Below are positions 44,414-54,940 of a stretch of 64,000 bases of DNA, piece after piece. The notes beneath the pieces are model-generated. The model saw only the letters and a program-made list of their open reading frames with translations, was not told the origin of the DNA and searched no databases. Both the position numbers and the translations under genes were made by a program. Source of the stretch: Euglena gracilis (lineage: Eukaryota > Euglenida > Euglenophyceae > Euglenales); assembly GCA_039621445.1 (NCBI GenBank), contig CP154956.1, forward strand, positions 17,551,562 to 17,615,561. The letters run 5' to 3'. The number at the start of each line of letters is the position of its first letter. The stretch's first letter is position 1.

Positions 44414-47400
44414 TCCCGCTCTTCCCTCCTTTCTTCATCAATCATCGCCCTCATCGCCTCATCATCCTCCTTGATTTCGTGGAGGCTGATGTCGGCGAAT
44501 GCCTTGGAGGAAGGATATGCCCATCTGCTGAAGGCATCCGCCACCACATTTTCCTTTCCCGGGATGTAGACCACGTGAAGGTCAAACCGGGAGAACATTT
44601 CATGCCAGCGTCCCCGCCTCCCAGCAGGTCCGCTGGGCGTGTCCAGGGTTTCCTTGGCCCAGGCCTCCAGGGACTTGTGGGCCGTGAGGACCAACAGCGG
44701 CTGCAGGCCGATGTAGGAGGCCCATTTCTTGAGGGCCAGGATGATGGCGTATCTCTCCTTCTCTCGTGGAGACCAGCTCTTCACCTGTCCAGCCGTGAGT
44801 TTCCTGGAGCAGAAGGCCACAGGCACAGTTTTCCGTGTAGTGGCTTCCACGGCTGTGGGCATCCCCTCTGTTGGCTCCAAAAACTGTTCCAGGGCTGCAC
44901 CCACCGCCTTGTCGCTCACATCAACCCGGAGAATGAATGGCTGGTCCGGGTTGATGGTGTGGTGCTCCAATCCCCGGAGGAGCTCATGCTTCAGGGCGGT
45001 GATGGCCTCTTGTTCTACTTGGCCGAATTTCACAGGTTTTTTGCTCGACTTTTTCCCCTCCACACGTCCCACCTTGAGGAGTTCCATCAGGGGGGCTGCA
45101 TACCGGGCATACTCTTTCACGTAGCTGGAGTAGTAGTTGGTGAATCCCAGAAAACCCCTGAGGGCTGTGATGGTGCGGGGCCCCTCCCACTTCTCCAGCG
45201 CCATGAGTTTTCCCGGTGCTGGCCTCCGTTTTCCTCCCCCCAAGATGTTGCCACAGAACTCCACTTCTCTTACGAAGAAGCGGCACTTGTTCTTGTCCAC
45301 GACCAGGCGGTGTTCCCGCAGTGCCCCCAACACTCGCCTGATGTCCTGGTCGTGTGCCTCCATGGTAGCTTCCTCCGTGCCACACCACTCTGTCACCACG
45401 ATGATGTCGTCAACGTATGGGTTGACGACATCAGCCACTTTCCTCAGCGAGTAGTCGATCACCCGCTGAAAAATGGCCACTCCATTTTTCAGGCCCATCA
45501 CGACCACACACCGCTGCTTGGACCCCCGGGGGGTGCTGCAGCAGGTGTATGGGCGTGAGTGTTCGTGCAGGGGCACCTGATGGAAGGCATCCTTGAGATC
45601 AAGGACGGAGAACAGGTACCTCCGTCCTTGATTCACCAGGCTGTCCTCGATCCTGGGGAGGGGGTATGCGTCTGTCACTGTGGCCTCGTTTAATGCCCGT
45701 AAATCCACAACCCCACGCCACTTCCCCTGTTTCTTGGCCCCCACGAACGTGGGGCTGCTCCAGGCACTTGGCACCCCCTCCTCCACCTTCTTGTCCCGAA
45801 CACACTTGTCCACCAGGTCACACAACGCCCTGTGCCTCTCCCCTGTCAGGTGGATGGGCCTCTTTTTTTTTGCCACAGATCCCGGTTTTAATTCGATTTT
45901 TCCCTCCCCCAGGGGCCCCCGAACGATTCTTTCCTCGAAAATCCTGTCCCGGAGAACTTCCCCCTCGAAATCCCTTCGGAGGGCTGCCCGGAGCTCCTCA
46001 GCCCGCTGGCTGGTCACCTGTTCCCCTTCGGGAACAAGGATGACCCCTTGGGCTGCCCGTGCCTCGACCTCCTGGTCTGCCCGCAGGAGTTCCTTGGCTA
46101 CTGTCTCCTGGGTCGCCTCATCCTCGTGCAAGGGTTTTTCCTCCCACTCAGGCTCCTCGGTGTCCTCCCCCAGGGCTGCCTCTGGCAAAGCAAACCGCAG
46201 TGCTCTGACTTTTTCCACCGTTTTCAGGTATCTCACCCGCTTCTGAGCCTTTTTATGGGCTACTGGCTGAACTTGCTCACCCTCGGTGTCATGTCCCCGA
46301 AGGAGGACCACCTGCTCCCCCCTCAGTGCCAAGGCCCGGAGGTGTGGGAACAGCCCGAGCTGGTTTTCCTCCAGCCACGGGAAGCCGATGATGGCCTCCA
46401 CGAGGATGTCGGCCTCAGAGAATGAGGCTGGGGCAGTCCACAGGGCCCCCTCCCCCTGACCCAGGCACCCTTCCCGCCGGAGTACCAGGTCCAGGGTTGC
46501 CTCCCGTTCCCCCCCTTCCATCTTGGCTCCACTAGCCGTCACCAGAGACAGGGGCTTGGGGGCAGGCAGGAGGTGTGTGCTGGGTAGCATGCCTCTTCGG
46601 ACCAGGTTCACCTCTGCCCCTGTGTCAATGAGGGCGTTCATGAAGTGGGACTGTCCGTCTGGCCCCCTGGCCTGCACTCGCATCAGCAGCTGCCGTTCCC
46701 TGGCACCCTGCCCCACCTCATGGAGCAAGACCGAGGGCACCCCTCGCTCTGTCTGGGGGTCCCGCTCTGGCTCCGGAGACTCAGCAGCGTGGGCCTCCGG
46801 TGCCGGTGCTGTGGCAAAGTCACGGATGAGCGCCTCTAGGATCCGGTATTTCAGGTGCCTGGGCAGGTTTTGGTGTTTGCTGCTGAGCCGAATTTTGTGC
46901 CGTCCCTTCCGTCCCCCCTCAGGTACCGGGGTTTCCAGATTGGAGCAGGTCCGGCCGTCACACACCCGTGGTCTGAGACCCAAGACATGCGGGCTGCCAC
47001 ATATCCTGGTGGGCTTCTGGTAGCCCCAGTCAGCGTACTGGCAGCAGTCCACGTCCACGTGCGGGATTCCTGCCATGTACCTGCGGGTCCGCAGGTACCC
47101 GTACCGGGGGTTTTCCAGCCACCACCGCTGTGGGCGGAGGTGTCGGATGATGGCCAGGGCCCGCTGCACCAGCCGATCAGCCAATTTAAATTCTCGTTCC
47201 CTGGTGGTCAGGGCCAGGCTGATCTCGGTGCAGGGGACCCCGCACACCACCACCTCAAAATCCCAAGGCTGGAACTGTTTTTTAAAATTCCATTTTGGCA
47301 CGTCAACACAAATGTCTGGCCGCCACCTGGGGTCCACGTCCACCGACGTAACCTGGTAACCCAGGCTGCGGTAGACATCCCCTACTGAACCTGTCCCGCA

Positions 47401-47571
47401 GAACAGGTCCAGCATCCGTCTCGGCTGGTCCGCGCTCCCCACCTGCCCCAGGTTTGCCGGCTTGACCTCCCCTGTGGCCCCCCCCCCGTCCCTGGGGGTG
47501 GCCCTGAAAAACGTGTCCCGAACCTGGTTTTTTTCTCCCTCCCCTTTCGTGTCACCTCCTCCCGCGTGCAT
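44371..47571 (-). CDS. pol: Family D Pol: C5-cytosine methyltransferase, protease, RT, RNase H
   Basis: 1,066 residues open from an ATG at 47571. C5-methyltransferase at residues 54-251: motif I DLFCGTGSV (55-63), catalytic Cys in VPC (114), ENP (153-155), YQKPTRI (184-190) and a motif X-like LPRHLKYRI. Protease follows with ALIDTG (Asp316) and GFPWL (396-400). RT spans about 540-800 with YVDD at 719-722. RNase H (875-1010) has Asp884, but the usual TDH is TAH (residues 963-965), so a catalytic Asp is Ala. The long open frame contrasts with the broken parts on either side. It overlaps the Dam-like ORF by 190 bp in the -1 frame. The methyltransferase would modify cytosine in DNA if active. Confidence 0.9.
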   Translation of the reverse strand: MHAGGGDTKGEGEKNQVRDTFFRATPRDGGGATGEVKPANLGQVGSADQPRRMLDLFCGTGSVGDVYRSLGYQVTSVDVDPRWRPDICVDVPKWNFKKQFQPWDFEVVVCGVPCTEISLALTTREREFKLADRLVQRALAIIRHLRPQRWWLENPRYGYLRTRRYMAGIPHVDVDCCQYADWGYQKPTRICGSPHVLGLRPRVCDGRTCSNLETPVPEGGRKGRHKIRLSSKHQNLPRHLKYRILEALIRDFATAPAPEAHAAESPEPERDPQTERGVPSVLLHEVGQGARERQLLMRVQARGPDGQSHFMNALIDTGAEVNLVRRGMLPSTHLLPAPKPLSLVTASGAKMEGGEREATLDLVLRREGCLGQGEGALWTAPASFSEADILVEAIIGFPWLEENQLGLFPHLRALALRGEQVVLLRGHDTEGEQVQPVAHKKAQKRVRYLKTVEKVRALRFALPEAALGEDTEEPEWEEKPLHEDEATQETVAKELLRADQEVEARAAQGVILVPEGEQVTSQRAEELRAALRRDFEGEVLRDRIFEERIVRGPLGEGKIELKPGSVAKKKRPIHLTGERHRALCDLVDKCVRDKKVEEGVPSAWSSPTFVGAKKQGKWRGVVDLRALNEATVTDAYPLPRIEDSLVNQGRRYLFSVLDLKDAFHQVPLHEHSRPYTCCSTPRGSKQRCVVVMGLKNGVAIFQRVIDYSLRKVADVVNPYVDDIIVVTEWCGTEEATMEAHDQDIRRVLGALREHRLVVDKNKCRFFVREVEFCGNILGGGKRRPAPGKLMALEKWEGPRTITALRGFLGFTNYYSSYVKEYARYAAPLMELLKVGRVEGKKSSKKPVKFGQVEQEAITALKHELLRGLEHHTINPDQPFILRVDVSDKAVGAALEQFLEPTEGMPTAVEATTRKTVPVAFCSRKLTAGQVKSWSPREKERYAIILALKKWASYIGLQPLLVLTAHKSLEAWAKETLDTPSGPAGRRGRWHEMFSRFDLHVVYIPGKENVVADAFSRWAYPSSKAFADISLHEIKEDDEAMRAMIDEERREERECGTPHGGRNFTWR

Positions 47572-48095
47572 CGGTCTGGGTGCTCACACAGCACAAAGGC
47601 TGTGATGGGCCACTTTGTCCCCCGGCACAACTGCTCCCCTCTGCCGAAAAATCGTGTTCCCTGAGGGAACGTTACTTGGCGCACTGCCAAGCCACTGGCC
47701 TCCCTGTACCAGCGCCGCCCCGGCCACCTGGGGATCACCAGGATGCCATGGGCCTGATCCCTCCTGATTTTTTCGAGAACCTCCTGTATTTTTTTATAAG
47801 GTGGGTTGAGCCACAAAACCTCCCTGCCCCAGTCCTGTTTGAAGGCATCTTCCCCTTCTCCACTCCCTGGCCCCCAGCAGCGGACAAACCTGCGGTTTTC
47901 TTTGGCAGAAAAGGCGTCGACCTCCGGCTGGACCCCCAGGCGGCGGAGTACGTCCCTGACGTACTCCTCCCGGACGTGGTAGTCCTGGGAGATCCACCGA
48001 GAGGGCGACCTCCCAAGTCCTGAGGAACGGGCTGGGAGTGGTGCTGGGGGTGGTGTGGGGGTTGAGGTGGAAGGTGCGGTCCTGACGCACCTCAC
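47382..48095 (-). CDS. Family D Dam-like N6-adenine methyltransferase domain
   Basis: The frame is open between 48095 and 47382. The domain lies at about 47580-47978: DAFSAKEN (Asp60 of the frame), a following Trp, WLNPPY (NPPY at 97-100), a helix IQEVLEKI, then ILVIPRWP and RWY, and FPQGTRFF. The order fits the phage-type Dam family and the methyltransferase-like domain of DIRS elements. NPPY is intact, unlike in family B. No clear ATG precedes it, so it is probably part of a Gag-Pol product. An A7 run at 47528-47534 lies where a -1 shift would pass into the C5-methyltransferase frame. Confidence 0.7.
   Translation of the reverse strand: MRCVRTAPSTSTPTPPPAPLPARSSGLGRSPSRWISQDYHVREEYVRDVLRRLGVQPEVDAFSAKENRRFVRCWGPGSGEGEDAFKQDWGREVLWLNPPYKKIQEVLEKIRRDQAHGILVIPRWPGRRWYREASGLAVRQVTFPQGTRFFGRGEQLCRGTKWPITAFVLCEHPDRCTREEVTRKGREKKTRFGTRFSGPPPGTGGGPQGRSSRQTWGRWGARTSRDGCWTCSAGQVQ
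47528..47534 (-). promoter_or_regulatory. A7 run, candidate -1 frameshift site
   Basis: The minus strand reads GAG AAA AAA ACC in the Dam-like frame. Slipping back one base gives GAA AAA AAC CAG, the frame of the C5-methyltransferase and Pol. Seven A residues are a known slippery sequence, but the heptamer is not the perfect X-XXY-YYZ form. Confidence 0.4.
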
Positions 48096-48568
48096 CTGGC
48101 TAATCGAAAATCCTGAAACCCTTTCCGTGCTGGGGGCGGTTTCATCTGTGCCCTTGATGGATTGGGGAACGTTGATGACCTCCCTCTCTGACTCCCTGAC
48201 TGATGCCTGTGAGAGCGTTTTGTCTTTTTCTTTTTTCTTTTTCGTTTTGCTTTTTTTCCTTCCCTTCCTGGTGTTGTGATCTGCTGTAGACTGGGTGTGC
48301 TGGAACCCAAAGACCCCTGGGCGGCCTGCTGCGGAGGGCCAGCCGCCTTGTGTCCCTTCTCCCTTTGTCCCGAACCTGAACTCTGACCTGACCCCCCCCC
48401 TGGACTGCCCTCGCTGGGGAAAAGCGCAGCCCAGGGGTTAGCAGAGTCGAATAAGAGGGCCTGCTGGCCCCCCCAGCCCCTTTTCGTGTCCCAGTCAGGG
48501 GGGGCTGGGGGGACCGTGCAGGTCCAGGTCCGGGTCTGCCGTTGGACCTTCCCTTGACCAAAACCCAA
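48092..48568 (-). pseudogene. Family D basic linker between Gag and Dam-like domain
   Basis: A minus-strand frame with a run of Lys and Arg (KKAKRKRKKKKTKR at about 48215-48255) that could bind nucleic acid or act as a nuclear localisation signal. It lies in a different frame from both neighbours. The truncated D copies lack it because the break at 36066, 54940 and 61506 falls just upstream. Confidence 0.45.
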
Positions 48569-51500
48569 CCCTCTCCGTGAACCCTTTCCTCACCCCCCTT
48601 CCGAGGGCCGTGCTGGGGGCACCCCTGGCCCCCGTCCCCTCCCTTCTGGCCCCCGCTTTTTCAGGAACTCCCCCTCCGTGGTGGCGTGGAAGCCTCCTTC
48701 CCCTTTCCCCTTCTCCACCAGCACTGTCGTGCCAGATGTCCCGTTTTCCTGCACTCATAACACTTCTTTCCTGGGCATTCCCGAGACCAGTGATCTGTGG
48801 CCCCGCACTGGCTGCAGGGCTGGTCCACCGAGGGGACACTCCGGGGCCTCCTCGAGGGGGTTTGTTCCCTGTTGGTGGCTGGTTGGGGGGTTAAGGACCT
48901 GACTCCGCGAAAATCTGGGCCGCCCTTGCCAGCTCCCTTGCCGAACCCCTTTCCCCTTTGCCCCAGGCTGGGTGACTTGCGTCCCCAGCGTCTTTGGGGG
49001 GTCCTTCCCTTGCTCCTCCCTCAGCTGGCTGTGAAACGGTTTTCTGGGGCTGGGCTGGCCTGGCTTCCTGGGATTTTACTTCTGAGACTGAAAAATTGTC
49101 GACGCCCCCAGCCCAGTGGTCCTCCTGGTGGGCTGGGGCCCCCCGTCCACCCCAAGAACGGCCATATCTGTCAGACCGTTCCTGGCACCGCAGCTCGTTT
49201 TCAGTGTGTCGAAAAACCTCTTCCAATCCCAGATTTGTTGCGTGGGGGGTGATTTTCACTGTATTGCCCCCCTGCAGCGTTGCCACGTTCCTCATCATCA
49301 GCCTCTCCGGCGCCCGTCGGCTGTAGGGCTTGATGAGGAAGGAGTCCCGGTGTGCCCTGACTGTCACCGGCTCCCCCTCACCCACAGCCTCCTGGGCGAG
49401 TTGTACTGCCTTCTCCACTGTCAACCCTGTGATGTTCCACAGCCGCACTGTGGGCGCATCCTGATTTTTCCGTGTCTGTTCCCTGATTATGGCCCTTCGC
49501 ATGGAACCTGGGAGCGGCTGTAAAAGCAGGGTCTGTGCTTCCTCCTCTGAGGGGTTTTCCATTTGGCAGAAAATTAATTTAAACTGACTTTCGTATTCAC
49601 GCCACGCTGGGATGGTTAACTTGCCTGTGTTGACTGGTTTGAGGGCCCTGAGCTGCTCATGCAGTGAGGCCTGGATGTCACCGCCGTATTTCTGGGCCAG
49701 CCAGTTCCAGAAATCTTGGAACCTGACCCGTTTCCCCATCTCCTGTCGCCGCTGGAGTTCCAGCCGGCTGCTGTGGTCCAGGCAGCCGGTCAGAACAAGC
49801 ATTTTAAATTCCTCCCCCACTGGCTGTCCCATGGAAACCTGCTGCATGTAGAGCTGAAATTTTACTGAAAGATCATGGAAATACCTTTCAGCTCTGGTTT
49901 TACAAGGTCTTTGGTGAGGATTGTCGCCAGCGGCCCCAAAAACATGCTAGCTGCTGGGGTGTTGGCTGCTGGCGCCACGTGGACCGGAGCTGCCTGGACG
50001 CCCCGGACCCAGGCTCCCGTGTCCTGGGACCCGAAGGCCAGAGGGGCAGCGCTGCACGATGCTGCCCCAGCCGCAGGAGCCCAGCGAAAGGGTCCATCGC
50101 CCCCGTGAACTCCCCTCCTGCGGGGAACCCACGGGGCTGGGGGGGCCACTGGTGCTCGGCTGATTTCACTCCAGGTTGATCCCTGCCCTGGCCCTGTAGA
50201 TCTTCTGTGCCTGCTGCCTGTGCTTTCGCTGTGCTGGACTGTCCCGTCGTTCGTGAACTTTGCTGAGACTGTTGCTGCTGCTCCTGGGCTCCAAACCTGG
50301 CCAAAAAATTAAAAAATCCGTGAGCTTTAATCTGGCGTTCTGCTTCCTCCCAATCCACCCCCTGGAACCCGAACGTGCCAGGTATCTGGGCAGCTGGGGT
50401 CCCTCCAGCAGCGGGGACCTGGACTGGACTGCCCCCCGCAGCCATGGGACCCTGGGGCTGGCTGCCCCCTGCAGCCGTGGGGCCCTGGTGCTGGCTGCCC
50501 CCTGGCACTGAAGGGCCTCTGCTGGCTGGGGGTGCTGCATTCCCCCCTGCCGAGGAAACAAAACCAGGGACAGCGCTGGGAGTCCTGGCCACTGAACCCA
50601 CCGAACCCAGGTAAATTGGTTGGCACAGAACTGGAGTTTTCAGAACGGTTACCGATGAAACACTGGGAATCTGGCCCCCCACAGCGGCATCACAAGCCAC
50701 TGAGGGAGCACCACTGGGAACAGGGGAAAAAACCACAGACGTTTCGGCAGACAGGGCCCTGCCCCTCTGGGGGCCAGAAACCAAAAACCCACTGGGAAAA
50801 ACTGCAGCCACAGAAGCTGGGCCCGGGGATACCACTTCCCCGGTTGTTTGGGCTGCCGCTTCTGCTGCCCGGCTGCTGGGGCCAGCAGAGAGCCCCTGGG
50901 GGGCCACAGGCCCCTTGCCCCACTGGGGGCTTGGATGAGCTGGGAGCTGGTGCCGGGGGCCAGGAGGCTTATTGCCCTCCGCGGCGCCCGAGCCAGTCAC
51001 TCTCTGGGCCCCCGGTGTGGGCTGTGTCTGGTCTGTGGTTGCCGGGGGCACTCTGGCTTCAGGGCCTCGGGGGTCATCGCTCTCCTGCCCCGCTCCTCTG
51101 GGTGGTTGTGGTAGCTCCTGGGCGGGGGGGCAAAAATATTCAAAAATTTCGATTTTCTTTTCCAAAAACGAAAAGCCGTTTTTTTATTTCGGCATTTTCT
51201 TTTGGTGTACCCCTTATCGTTGAGTCCACCTCCATCACCAGGGCGTTGTGGTCCTGGATCACCTGCCCGTGGGTGGTGACCTCTGCCCACAGCTCCTGCA
51301 GGCTGTGGCCCTGCCCCTGGTTCTTAGCTCCCTTATGTCTTCCCTTATGGCCCCTTGCTGTTCGGCGATGGATGAGGCTTGGCCGTGCAGTTCTGCTCGA
51401 AAATTTTGCAGGGCCTGTGCAATCCCTGCACTTCTTTCTCGCATCCCCCCGAGTTCACCGGTCAGCTGGTTTAATTTTTGGTCCAGGGCCTCGGCCTGGG

Positions 51501-52907
51501 CCTGCTGCCACCTGCTGGCCAGCTCCTGGCTCCTCATCACCTCCTCCGTGGTGCGGACGGTAGTGACGAGGAGCTCTTCAAAATTTTTCACTCGCCCAGC
51601 CATCGCCTCGTTAAACCCCTGCCCCTCGCCTGGCTGGTGACCCTGGCTGACGATGGCCTCTAGCCCTTGGACCCGCTGGGCTAGTTGGGCCACAGTCCCG
51701 AGGCCCTCGCTCAGCCGGGTGGTCACCTGCTCGCTCAGGGCTGTCATCCCCCCACAAAAAACTTTCCATCTGCTTCTGCTGCAGATTTTGAAAATTTTCA
51801 GCCAGCTGGGACGCTAGCCCAGCCTGGGCCCTTTCCATTTGCTCCACTACTCCTTGAAAGTTTTCCGTGACCCGCTGAAACTGCAAGGACACCAACTGCT
51901 CCAGGCGGCTAACTGAAGCAGCTGTGGTCGCCCCCGCTTCAGCGAGCCGACTTTTCAGGTCGCCAACCCAACCGTCCAACCGCTGGATCTCCTGCCCCAG
52001 AACCACTGAGGCAGCGGCCTGTGCCTCCGCTTCCTCCCACAACCTCTGGGGGGGGTGCGGGGGGTGCCTCCCCTTCGGGCTCTGTTCTGGCACCAACCCC
52101 CCCTGGGCCGTCTGGTCCTCGTCCTCCACCATTTCCCCTGCTGGGGGCATCTCCTGCAGCTGCCACTGGGTGGTTCCGTCTGGGGCATGTCCTTGGGGCC
52201 CATCATGCCCAGGCCTGGCATGCACCAGCGAGAAATGGTCGGGTCCTGCTGGGAAATGCCCAGACCCGACATGGCTCACCGGCGCATGTGCCGGCCCGGC
52301 ATCCCCAGGGTTTTGCCAGGGCCTCCTTTCCAGTGAAAGCGGCTGGGTCCGGTTTGAAAATTCTTCTTCATCTTCTTCTTCTGGTTCTTGCTCTTCTTCT
52401 TTGATCTTCCCCCGCATGGCGAATTGCCACATGACCTGCCTGGTCATGTCATGCACAAACTCCGGCATGACCAGGCTGGGCATGCCAGAGAGCAGTCCCA
52501 GGCTGCCGGGCAGTGCCAAGCCGGACCCAGAATATTCTTGCTGCTGGGGGTCCGGCTGGGCTGGCCCAGCTATGCCCAGGAGCTGCTGGCCCTGGGTGTA
52601 ATGGCTGGGGCTGTCATGGCTGTGGCTTCGTCGTCGTCCTCCTCCTGTGACTCGTAATCGGGGAGTGGCTCCCCAGGCTCACATAGTGTGAGCCCAGAGG
52701 GCTCAAACCCTCCTCTGCGACCATGTAAGGGTTGCCCCTCCTGAGGTCCCTGTGAAGGGACCCCTGGCGGCGCAACCCGCGTAGGATCGTTTTTATTAGA
52801 GCCCTTCGGGCCCACCTGGTGGGGCTTTCCCCTTGTTAAAAAAGTAGGGTAGGGGTGGGTGTTGGTGTAGATGGAGATGTTGGTGTTGAATAATAGGGAA
52901 AAGACAT
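48569..52907 (-). pseudogene. gag: Family D Gag, copy 2 (of the full D element)
   Basis: The start ATG corresponds to 52905-52907, but a TAA at 52836-52838 follows about 20 codons on; copy 1 has Gln there. Coiled-coil frames run 52519-51611 and 51747-51259. A Pro/Gln-rich frame runs 51165-49900. Capsid-like sequence is at 49470-49930 and the RRM-like part at 49246-49465. A segment of about 70 bp present in the other copies is deleted near 48990 and shifts the frame. The two CCHC knuckles (CSQC..H..C and CYEC..H..C) are intact at about 48815-48715, and a TGA at 48661-48663 follows. Confidence 0.7.
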
Positions 52908-53317
52908 ACTTTTGTCTCAACAAATGAACTTGAATACTTGATCAATGAGACTTGAACTTGAAATTTGTAATTTGTATTTCCTTGATTTGCACTTGAATTG
53001 CCTTGCAAGCAAACAATTGGTGAACACAAATGACAGGGTGTGAACAGAGCCCTGCACAGAAAATGTACAATTCAGGGGGGCTACAGCTGGGGGGGCTACT
53101 TGGTATACTTTGCGCAAGTCTTAATGAATTGCGCCATCCCAAGCGCCCACCAAGGGAGTGCGCACGCTTGGTCAAAATGGGCTGTGAGGCCCCCATGGGG
53201 GCCAGTGGGGCCTCAAAAGGCCCTTGGGGTACTCGGAGCCCCCTCGCGGCCCTTCGTGGCCCCTTTGGGCCCCCTTGGGACCCCCCTTTGGGGCGGGCAC
53301 CCTCGGACCGCGCACAC
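52908..53317 (-). other. Family D leader or LTR remnant
   Basis: Homologous to 40588-40975 and cut at 53317, where family B sequence begins. No gene. Confidence 0.6.
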
Positions 53318-53768
53318 ACGTTTAACATTTCTGTTGCCTGAATACCCCCCTGAGGCCTATAAGATGGAATTTACCGATTGGGTAAGAGAAATTTTAAGGC
53401 CATTCACCATCCGAGCGCGAGTCGCAAATTGGCATTGCAAGGCAGACCCTGCCGTTTACCCGGGGATACCCCCACAGGTTCAATGCAACCACCCGCGCCT
53501 GAATTTTTGGATCTGGCCGGCAATGTTGCCACTTTGCTTCTGGGATAACCTCCAGAATTTTCTCCATCGAGAAGCCAACAGGCTCGGCGTACGATTACCC
53601 GACGGGTACACGCAAACCTGGGAATCACCCGACTATGATGTCGATGAGCCTGAAAGGCAACTTGTAAATTTTGAACCTCCGATACTGGAGATAGTGGAAA
53701 CTCCTGAAGGAGATTACGTTCGAGAGATCAGACCACCGACTCCCAGGAAATGGCCATCTGTGCCATAG
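53318..53768 (+). pseudogene. Family B ORF3 C-terminal fragment, unit 1
   Basis: About 150 codons matching 34440-34892, beginning at a microhomology ACAC with the D leader. The open frame extends upstream into D sequence (from 53040), so a chimeric reading frame exists by chance. Confidence 0.7.
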
Positions 53769-54600
53769 ATATCCCAGGCCTACAGACCACAGGTCCATGG
53801 ATCCTGTTCTCACCTTTCCATCAGGCCTATAGGCCCTGTATTCGGTATCCATCCCAGGCACATCTGCCAATATGTATTTATACTTTACATATTTAGCCCC
53901 TCTCTTTTGGGCTACCGCCCGTCTGTCGAGGTATAAGCCTCTGGGTTACCCCATCGGCAACATCGTGTCCGCGCCGCGTTGCGAAGTCTTCCCCAGCGGT
54001 ATATGCCGCCAGTAAGAAGGCGCACAGCGCACAGCGCGCACACCGTAATAATAGTTCTCAACTTGTCACTTTTCGACCATAAGGCCCCATAAGACTGCCA
54101 GACAGCAAAACTTCTGTCAAAGGTCTTTTGACCAGCCCCCCACTCCTCTCTCCTTTACCCCCTGGGCAAAACTTCGCTGTCGCCGGCAGTTGGTTTTGTA
54201 AATAGGTCTTTCTCCCTGGTCAGATATGACTGGCCAGGTGTCCCCTCCTACCACACCCTACCCTTCAATAACTTCCGATTATGGATGAGACCTCCCCGCC
54301 TGTCATAGACACACCCCAAACCGGGTGGATGGGACTTTCTGGAACGGAAACCTTCCAGCCCCATTTCCCAATGGGCTCTTCCACTTCCACCCCTTTGCCG
54401 CAATAAGTAGGCGCCGCATAAGCGGTTAACCTCTTTTGCGCGTTATTGCGTTATTTCGCACCTTCCTTCCCACACCCCTGGTGACAGGAGAACCAAAAGC
54501 CGCATACGGCTCTGTGACAGGTCCCCGTCCCCAGGACTGTGTCCGGTATTCCGACTGGCCTGGTCCAGTAGGGAAATCGGGCATAGCCCTGGGAGGGGGA
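53769..54600 (+). other. Family B 3' UTR and polypurine tract, unit 1
   Basis: Homologous to 34893-35725, ending in GGGAGGGGGA at 54591-54600. No gene. Confidence 0.7.
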
Positions 54601-54940
54601 TGTGTACCAGGCAGCCGTAAGGCCATGGTACTGTGTATATAGGTATAACCCTACGGCCAGATATAGCTCTGAGCCCCATACGCAGTACCATGCCAGGTGG
54701 TATTCCTAAAGATGGCCAACGGCCTGAATTAGGAATACCTAAACCTTATTCTGGTTCTCCTCTCCACAGGTGGTATTCTATTCTTATTTTATTCCATTTT
54801 GGTATTTCATTCAGGACTTGATTTCCAAGTTTGATTTATTTTCATTTGAAGTCCGAAACGGACAGCCAAGTCACTTGGCGTTTCTTTGTGTAGCCCATAG
54901 GGCTTTCTCCACCTGCTTTGTGCTCTGCCTCTTAACTGGG
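54601..54940 (+). repeat. Truncated family B LTR, unit 1
   Basis: Begins TGTGTACC and ends at the same break (CTTAACTGGG) as the LTR at 35726-36065, joined to reversed D gag. Confidence 0.85.

Larger units (their letters stand above)
42500..53317 (-). mobile_element. Family D LTR retrotransposon with two methyltransferase domains
   Basis: Minus-strand order is leader (cut at 53317), Gag, Dam-like domain, C5-methyltransferase, protease, RT, RNase H, integrase, chromodomain and then the LTR region 40588-42500. The 5' LTR is truncated by joining to the B 3' end. Nonsense and frameshift mutations show it is not autonomous. Confidence 0.8.

Noticed and set aside
44011-45558. Long plus-strand open frame (515 codons)
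   Set aside because: Shadow of family D RT and RNase H; composition is Pro/Leu/His-rich without domain signals.
50532-51563. Plus-strand open frames across the D gag copies (also 56919-58133 and 38064-38855)
   Set aside because: They mirror the repeat-rich Gag linker and recur only because the gag copies recur.
53040-53768. Chimeric plus-strand ORF of 242 codons (also 59606-60334)
   Set aside because: The first 90 codons are antisense D leader fused to the B ORF3 end at a recombination joint; no evidence that it is a gene.
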